Shown here: positions 59,075-64,000 of the stretch, one piece after another
Layout: every line of letters starts with the position of its first letter
Numbering within the stretch: the stretch's first letter is position 1
Assembly (NCBI GenBank): GCA_022843745.1
Contig: JALHNB010000002.1
Location: 1-64,000, forward strand
Direction of reading: 5' to 3'
Origin: Anaerolineae bacterium
GTDB lineage: Bacteria; Chloroflexota; Anaerolineae; Aggregatilineales; Phototrophicaceae
Length of the DNA stretch: 64,000 nt
Program-made: the position numbers and the translations under genes
Notes under the pieces: model-generated
The model's input: the letters and a program-made list of their open reading frames with translations, nothing else
Databases searched by the model: none
What the model was told of the DNA's origin: nothing

Positions 59075-59809
59075 ATGGATTTTTCGAGTATATCGCGCCG
59101 GAGTCGCCTCTTGGGGCGTATCCTGCGTTTTCCGTTAGACTTAATTCCCGAAGGAACGGTTGTACCCGTGCTTCAAGGCGTTTTAAAGGGACAAAAATGG
59201 GTTGTTGGCGCAAGTTTACATTCCTGCTGGCTTGGCAGTTATGAATTACAGAAGCAGGGAATTGTTGCCAGCCTAGTTAAACCAGGCGCGACCTTTTACG
59301 ATATTGGCGCGAATGTAGGGTTTTATACACTTCTGGCAGCACGTTTGGTCGGCGAAACAGGCCAAATCTATAGTTTTGAGCCGCTGCCGCAAAATATCGC
59401 TTTTATTCATCGGCATATTGCCCTCAACCAGCTTAAAAATGTTAAGGTATACGAAATGGCGCTTGCCAATCATGAAGGTACAGCCTGTTTCCAGCGCGGC
59501 GTTCGCGATTCGATGGGAAAGCTGGCGGACAGCGGGGATATTGAAGTGCAAGTGTTATCGCTGGATAACTTGATCACCAGAGACCAGCTTCGCGCACCTG
59601 ACGTTTTGAAGATTGATGTAGAAGGCGCGGAGTATGAGGTTTTGCAAGGTGCTTCTCAAATGCTCAGTCAGCACAAACCGCTAATTTTTCTGGCGACACA
59701 TGGGCCGGAAGTCGAAAAACAATGTCGCGATTTTCTCCTTAGCCTGAACTATCGCCTGGAAACTTTTCCATCGGTGGATTATGGTGGCGAATTTATTGCT
59801 TATGGTTGA
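59075..59809 (+). CDS. FkbM-family methyltransferase
   Basis: 244 aa SAM-dependent methyltransferase. Motif I GATFYDIGANVGFYTLLAA, motif II-like IYSFEPLPQNIAFIHRHI, and the family block DVLKIDVEGAEYEVLQGA. FkbM enzymes O-methylate hydroxyl groups, often on sugars of surface glycans or on polyketides. In this locus sugar methylation is likely. Its 3' end overlaps the convergent flippase gene by 17 bases. Confidence 0.88.
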   Translation: MDFSSISRRSRLLGRILRFPLDLIPEGTVVPVLQGVLKGQKWVVGASLHSCWLGSYELQKQGIVASLVKPGATFYDIGANVGFYTLLAARLVGETGQIYSFEPLPQNIAFIHRHIALNQLKNVKVYEMALANHEGTACFQRGVRDSMGKLADSGDIEVQVLSLDNLITRDQLRAPDVLKIDVEGAEYEVLQGASQMLSQHKPLIFLATHGPEVEKQCRDFLLSLNYRLETFPSVDYGGEFIAYG

Positions 59810-61124
59810 CATTTTGTAGCCATATGCGGCGAAAAATCAATCCCAGCGCGATATTCTGGAAGACCATGACTCCCCCTCGGATTGCCGCCCCACCCGTAGC
59901 CCCATAGGTGGGCGCTAAAGTAAACAGGCAGACCGTTGAAATTAGGACGACGCTAATCCCGACGATGTTAAGTTCAGCAATGCGATTCAGCGCGATTAAA
60001 GCGGGGCGTGTCCACATGAGAATGCCATACACCGTAAAGCCAATGGCGATGAAGCTGGCTACCGTTGATACTCCTGTAAAGTCTGGCCCTAATAAACGAG
60101 GCAGGATAAGTCCACCGACGAAAATGATCCCCAGCGTAAACGGGAGCGTCAATATCCCCATTAACAGCGCTGATTGTTTAATCATTCGTCCAAATTGAGC
60201 ACGGCTCGTTTGTTCATAGGATTTAACGACCTGCGGAAATAACACCAGCATAAACGGGATTAATAATTTTTCAATCGTTTCAGCGATATCCAGCCCGCTG
60301 CGGAATATGCCGACCTGTGCGGGCGTGGTCAAAAGTGCGAGGATCGGTACAAACGTCTCAGTTTGCAATCCAGCGAGTGTCGCGCTTAGCCAGAGTCCCC
60401 CCATCATGTGAAGGCCCTCATGAAACTGGTGCGGCTTATGAAAATCAATCAATGCCGTGCCTGGTAATTCGCGTCTGGAAACCCCTATTTGCATGACCAG
60501 CAGCATCAGAGCACCGATCACTTCGCTCAAAATTGCGCCGATAATGACGCCTTCAAGCCCTAACCCCAGCAAAGCTGCTCCAGTCATTAAGAGGATACGT
60601 GCTGCGCCATAGGCGATGGATTTAGCGGATAATAGCCCGAATCGATTGTACATACGCAGGCTCGTGCGTGTGATCCCGTTGGAGATCATCCGAAATGGAA
60701 TGCTCAGGGTATACAAACGGACAAGCCATTCCAGGTCGGGCGCTTGCAGAAGGTGAGTCGCCATAGGCCCGGCAAACACGAAAACGATGCCCGCGCTGAT
60801 TAAACCAGCCACGATGTCGGCACTCGTGAGCCAGGTAATGACACGTGATGTCTCTTTATAATCGCGATCCAGGATAGGTCGTGCCAACAGTTTCGTTCCC
60901 AATTCCCAAGTGCGCACGTCTACAATAAGCATCACCAACAAGCCGCTGCCCATCACAGTCGCCAGACGACCATAATCTGCCGGGCCAATGAGTTTGGCTG
61001 TTGAAATTTGCTGAATCGTGAGGAGCAGGGTCGAAAACAGGCCAGAGGCATACATAATGCCGGAATGACGAAGCAAATCACTGAGATTGCTGTCACTCTT
61101 AATTTTGCTGATGAGACGTTGCAT
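59793..61124 (-). CDS. Polysaccharide flippase, Wzx/MATE-like
   Basis: 443 aa, twelve or more membrane helices across the whole length and typical start GIMYASGLFSTLLLTIQQIS, then AKLIGPADYGRLATVMG (the LGPxxYG motif of polysaccharide transporters), and the C-terminal repeated helical halves. It likely flips a lipid-linked glycan to the outer face of the membrane. Minus strand, convergent with the FkbM gene; its promoter faces the nuclease gene. Confidence 0.88.
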   Translation of the reverse strand: MQRLISKIKSDSNLSDLLRHSGIMYASGLFSTLLLTIQQISTAKLIGPADYGRLATVMGSGLLVMLIVDVRTWELGTKLLARPILDRDYKETSRVITWLTSADIVAGLISAGIVFVFAGPMATHLLQAPDLEWLVRLYTLSIPFRMISNGITRTSLRMYNRFGLLSAKSIAYGAARILLMTGAALLGLGLEGVIIGAILSEVIGALMLLVMQIGVSRRELPGTALIDFHKPHQFHEGLHMMGGLWLSATLAGLQTETFVPILALLTTPAQVGIFRSGLDIAETIEKLLIPFMLVLFPQVVKSYEQTSRAQFGRMIKQSALLMGILTLPFTLGIIFVGGLILPRLLGPDFTGVSTVASFIAIGFTVYGILMWTRPALIALNRIAELNIVGISVVLISTVCLFTLAPTYGATGGAAIRGGVMVFQNIALGLIFRRIWLQNVNHKQ

Positions 61125-61262
61125 CTTTCAGTGTCACCAAGTCATAATGGAGGGAACTAATCCAGAGAGCTTATCCAGGGAACTTATCTACCTTATATCC
61201 CTTTTTCAAGGTAAGTCAAGTGAGATCAGTATTTTTTGAGTACCCAACCATTACGAGGTTTT

Positions 61263-61766
61263 ATGCAGAAAATTTTTCTGGCAGCGTTGATTTTGCTGTC
61301 TTTAGCTGCCTGTACGATGGGCTTCGAACCTGTGCCGCTGGATAATGGCCCAACCAACGGCGAGACAGGCAACGTCGTTGACGTGATTGATGGCGATACG
61401 ATTGATGTGATGCTGAACGGTCAGCGTTTCCGTGTGCGCTATATCGCAGTCAACACACCTGAACGCGACGAATCATGCTATGCCGAAGCGACTGCCGCGA
61501 ATGCTGCGCTGGTACGGGGCAAAACCGTAACACTGGTGAAAGACCAAAGCGAAACCGATGTTTATGATCGTTTGCTGCGCTATGTCTATGTCGGCAATAC
61601 ATTCGTTAATGCGCAGTTGGTTTCCAGCGGTTATGCCGAAGCCGTCCTGTATGAGCCGGACGATGCCCACTATGACGAATTCCTCAATCTGGAACGCCAA
61701 GCCAGAAACGCGAATCTCGGCTGTCACCCCACAGGTATTTTTAACGATGGTTCGGATAGACGCTAG
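61263..61766 (+). CDS. Secreted thermonuclease (SNase) lipoprotein
   Basis: 167 aa from ATG 61263 (GAGG upstream). Signal with lipobox LSLAACT (Cys near 17). Staphylococcal-nuclease fold: VVDVIDGDTIDVMLNGQRFR, RYIAVNTPERDESCYAEAT, the catalytic Glu in NTPE, Arg in VRYIAV and DRLLRYVYV, and the C-terminal GYAEAVLYEPDDAHYDEFLN. It hydrolyses DNA and RNA with Ca2+ outside the cell, for nutrient scavenging or biofilm DNA. It stands alone within the glycan locus. Confidence 0.93.
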   Translation: MQKIFLAALILLSLAACTMGFEPVPLDNGPTNGETGNVVDVIDGDTIDVMLNGQRFRVRYIAVNTPERDESCYAEATAANAALVRGKTVTLVKDQSETDVYDRLLRYVYVGNTFVNAQLVSSGYAEAVLYEPDDAHYDEFLNLERQARNANLGCHPTGIFNDGSDRR

Positions 61767-61772
61767 GTTTTA

Positions 61773-62588
61773 TCAGGTGAGTCCAGCCTGTTTAACCAGC
61801 GCGAGGCTGGCGGGCAGTTCAGCCATGAAGCTTGCTGCACGCATGTGATTGTTGCCTGGATCGCCACACGAAAAAGTCAGCCAGCCATCATATCCGATTT
61901 CGCGTAGGGCTGCGGCTGCGGCACTAAAATCCATCATGCCTTGTCCCGGCAGGCGGCAGTTGCTATCGGCGAGATGGATGTAGCCGATATGTTTGCCATG
62001 TGTGCGCAGCGTTTGCACAATGTCCACTTCTTCGAGCACCATGTGAAACATCCCGGCAGCGATTTTGACGTAGGCATGATCCTTGATTTTGCGTCGGAAC
62101 AGTGCCGCCTGTTCGATCCGATTCATGAAATAAGTCTCGTAGTGGTTGATGGGGAGCATATCGAGTTCGACACCCATCGCATAGGCCAGATCGGAGACTG
62201 TGCGCAGCAGCCACACCATCATTTCCGATTCGAGTTCGATGGGCGAACGATAGGGGGTCAGATCGGGCATACGCGGACCACCGAAATGTGGGACAAAAAT
62301 CACATGCCTCGCACCGATGTCTACCGCGTCAGTCATCGCCTGCCGCATTTCGCTGATCGCCCGTTCGCGTTCGTGCAATTCTGGCGAGAGATAGCCATCT
62401 CGTCGTCCCAGGTTGACGGCGGCTGCCTGGATACCAGTTTCCTGGATAGCCGCCGCGATCTCCGGTACGCGCTCGGTCAACCCCAACGCCCAGAATTCGA
62501 CACCTTCAAAGCCGATCATCCGAGCATTTTGCAATTTTTCAATCACGCTGCGCCCCGGCAGCATATCCTCTTGAATAGCGAATTGCAT
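61773..62588 (-). CDS. Sugar phosphate isomerase/epimerase-like TIM-barrel protein
   Basis: 271 aa AP-endonuclease-2/xylose-isomerase-like TIM barrel. N-terminal FAIQEDMLPGRSVIEKLQNA and GFEGVEFWALGL, middle RHVIFVPHFGGPR, LDMLPINHYETYFMNRIEQA, the metal-site pattern CAKIAAGMFHM-like YVKIAAGMFHMVLEEVDI, HIGYIHLADSNCRLPGQGMM and C-terminal GYDGWLTFSCGDPGNN. Such proteins isomerise or epimerise sugars or degrade inositol derivatives; the substrate is unknown. Convergent with the nuclease gene, six bases between stops. Confidence 0.85.
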   Translation of the reverse strand: MQFAIQEDMLPGRSVIEKLQNARMIGFEGVEFWALGLTERVPEIAAAIQETGIQAAAVNLGRRDGYLSPELHERERAISEMRQAMTDAVDIGARHVIFVPHFGGPRMPDLTPYRSPIELESEMMVWLLRTVSDLAYAMGVELDMLPINHYETYFMNRIEQAALFRRKIKDHAYVKIAAGMFHMVLEEVDIVQTLRTHGKHIGYIHLADSNCRLPGQGMMDFSAAAAALREIGYDGWLTFSCGDPGNNHMRAASFMAELPASLALVKQAGLT

Positions 62589-62716
62589 TATTTTTCCCTA
62601 TAATTGTTGATTTAAGATTTAGATAAGGGAGAATTAAGTTTTGCTGTATTAATTCAGCATCCTGTTTGCCGATCTGAATCTGTGAATTATAGCAAACAAA
62701 AATGAGGTTAGGATTG

Positions 62717-64000
62717 ATGCGTCGCATACTGTTTCTCGTCGACTTTTTTGTGATCTTATTCGCATTGAGCGCTGTGCTGGGCATGTTAACGGCTTATGAT
62801 CGCTCATCGGGTTATGGGCCGATGGTTGCGGTTGTCGGCAGCGCAGTTCTTTATTTAATCATCGCACATCTGGATATGGCCTGGAGCACCGCTCGCCGAA
62901 TAAGCGTTCTCTTGCTCTTAGCAGCCACGCTCGTCACCCTGATTTTTATTCTGCAATACCGCTATCAAAACTATACCGATACACCCCGCTTTATTCTGCG
63001 CCTGGGCGGATTTACGACCTTTTTGCCGAATTTGAATTTTTCGCTGCCACACCCTAATGCCGTAGCAACGTTAATCGAGGGGATTTTGCCATTTGGCCTG
63101 GTGCTGGTGGCGTCACGTCGTCGTCTCACAATCTATCGAATACTAGGTTTGGCCTGCTCACTCGTGATGTTGTATGCCCTGCTGCTGACCTTTTCACGCG
63201 GAGCATTTGTCGCAGTTATCGCGTCTGTGTTAATCGCTTTTTTGTCGCGTTCACGGCGCTTCGCTATTGTCGCGGGCCTGGGCATTTTTGTGATGACAAT
63301 TATTTTTTATGTTTTATATGATTTGCAAAGCGTCGCCGTCATTGAGGATGTGTTTTCGTGGGCGATGGGACGCTTGGAACTTTATCAGAACAGCCTCTAT
63401 GTCGCCAGCGATTATCTCTTTACCGGAATTGGCCTGGGCAACACCTTTGCGATGGTCTATTCCCGGTACGGCTTACTGATTCAGGTGCCATTTCTGACCT
63501 ATGCGCATAATCTGCTGCTTTCTGTCTGGATGGGACAGGGCTTATTAGGGTTAGTTGCATTCATCGGACTGCTCATTGCATTTTTTGCACTGGTTATTCG
63601 TGTGATCCGAAGGGCGCATCCTCCTTCGGTATTTTATGGCGCGTGGATGGGTGTTACAGCCACGCTGATTCATGGCTTTTTCGATGCGCGGCAGTATGTC
63701 GAAAGTGCGTGGTTGATGCCAACATTGTTTCTCCTGATCGGCCTGACGGTGACAACGGGACGATTGATGATAGAAGAAGCGATGATTCCAGAGCGCCCTG
63801 TCTCCCCTTTACAAAATGTTCTGGCTGTAGTCGGTGTGGTTGGCGCGATCGCAGCGGTTGGCGTCGTTTTTAATCGCCAGATCGTGGCGGCCTGGAATAC
63901 GAATTTGGGTGCGTTGGAGGAAACGGAGGGTGAACTTGCGGCGGATTTAAGCGACGAGAAGCGTCTTTCGCACTATGAAGTTGCTCGCAGCTATTACCGC
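62717..64000 (+). CDS. O-antigen ligase-like membrane protein (partial)
   Basis: At least 428 codons, open to the window end; ATG 62717 with TTAGGA upstream. About ten membrane helices, a long periplasmic loop (about 220-255, FSWAMGRLELYQNSLYVASD), and the Wzy_C-type words LLTFSRGAFVAVIASV and FLTYAHNLLLSVWMGQGLLGLVA with the conserved His. After the last helix a helical, charged part begins (LGALEETEGELAADLSDEKR), possibly TPR repeats. Such proteins polymerise or ligate lipid-linked glycans. It fits the glycan locus. Confidence 0.85.
   Translation, partial: MRRILFLVDFFVILFALSAVLGMLTAYDRSSGYGPMVAVVGSAVLYLIIAHLDMAWSTARRISVLLLLAATLVTLIFILQYRYQNYTDTPRFILRLGGFTTFLPNLNFSLPHPNAVATLIEGILPFGLVLVASRRRLTIYRILGLACSLVMLYALLLTFSRGAFVAVIASVLIAFLSRSRRFAIVAGLGIFVMTIIFYVLYDLQSVAVIEDVFSWAMGRLELYQNSLYVASDYLFTGIGLGNTFAMVYSRYGLLIQVPFLTYAHNLLLSVWMGQGLLGLVAFIGLLIAFFALVIRVIRRAHPPSVFYGAWMGVTATLIHGFFDARQYVESAWLMPTLFLLIGLTVTTGRLMIEEAMIPERPVSPLQNVLAVVGVVGAIAAVGVVFNRQIVAAWNTNLGALEETEGELAADLSDEKRLSHYEVARSYYR

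Noticed and set aside
1-64000. A complete phage-defence island or toxin-antitoxin pair
   Set aside because: Single candidates (HNH nuclease, macro-like protein, DUF697 GTPase) are scattered among housekeeping genes without recognisable partners.

Overview
The window looks like chromosomal DNA of a free-living bacterium, most likely a member of the Chloroflexota (Anaerolineae-like). This is inference. It rests on lipoproteins with Thr/Pro-rich linkers, PD40 beta-propellers beside a PknB-type kinase, TTG/GTG starts, two probably leaderless genes, tRNAs without encoded CCA, and many palindromic intergenic repeats. No transposase, integrase, CRISPR array or rRNA is visible.

Layout. 1-3.6 kb: a decayed oxidoreductase tail, then a minus-strand pyruvate dehydrogenase operon (E1alpha, E1beta, E2; no E3). 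4.1-7.9 kb: a secreted protein with seven Calx-beta repeats in exact 339-bp register. 7.9-16 kb: metabolic singletons (FAD oxidoreductase, SDR, phosphoesterase, LLM oxidoreductase, MoaB), an ABC-2-like membrane protein and twin small membrane proteins, separated by CTGAG-rich repeats. 16-24.5 kb: a DUF697 GTPase; an ABC-F protein behind a leader peptide and terminator that look like a ribosome-mediated attenuator; then PspA, a coiled-coil membrane protein, a secreted beta-propeller and an OmpR/HisKA two-component pair, possibly an envelope-stress module; then an ArsR regulator. 24.7-28.6 kb: leuS with a short leader ORF, and a lipoprotein. 28.7-33 kb: an AT-rich HNH endonuclease, tRNA-Thr, Tyr, Thr, rpmG, tRNA-Trp, secE-nusG-rplK-rplA with a candidate L1 autoregulatory hairpin, and a macro-domain-like gene. 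33-38.5 kb: a Ca2+/H+ exchanger and the polyamine importer potBCDA. 38.6-42.9 kb: Ser/Thr kinase with PD40 protein, a HAD phosphatase, and a lipoprotein esterase with a 31-bp tandem-repeat promoter. 42.8-47.4 kb: a candidate antisense small RNA and a heterodimeric ABC exporter whose start region carries a LexA-like CGAAC-N4-GTTCG palindrome, then a P-loop kinase. 47.6-53.3 kb: cytochrome c lipoprotein with a small membrane protein, an isolated EF-Tu domain 2, an apparently self-regulated MerR gene, an AT-rich patch of unknowns, and a response regulator with a large sensor kinase. 53.5-55.3 kb: tsaE-tsaB-rimI. 55.3-64 kb: a surface glycan locus (two glycosyltransferases, wecB, FkbM methyltransferase, Wzx-like flippase, O-antigen-ligase-like protein running off the end) with a secreted nuclease and a sugar isomerase-like protein.

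The strongest regulatory signals are the ABC-F attenuator, the LexA-like box, the MerR operator with 19-bp spacer and start at the ATG, the tandem TATA repeats, and a family of GTAGGGGC...GCCCCTAC palindromes present at least eight times. No complete undescribed multi-gene system can be proven from sequence alone.
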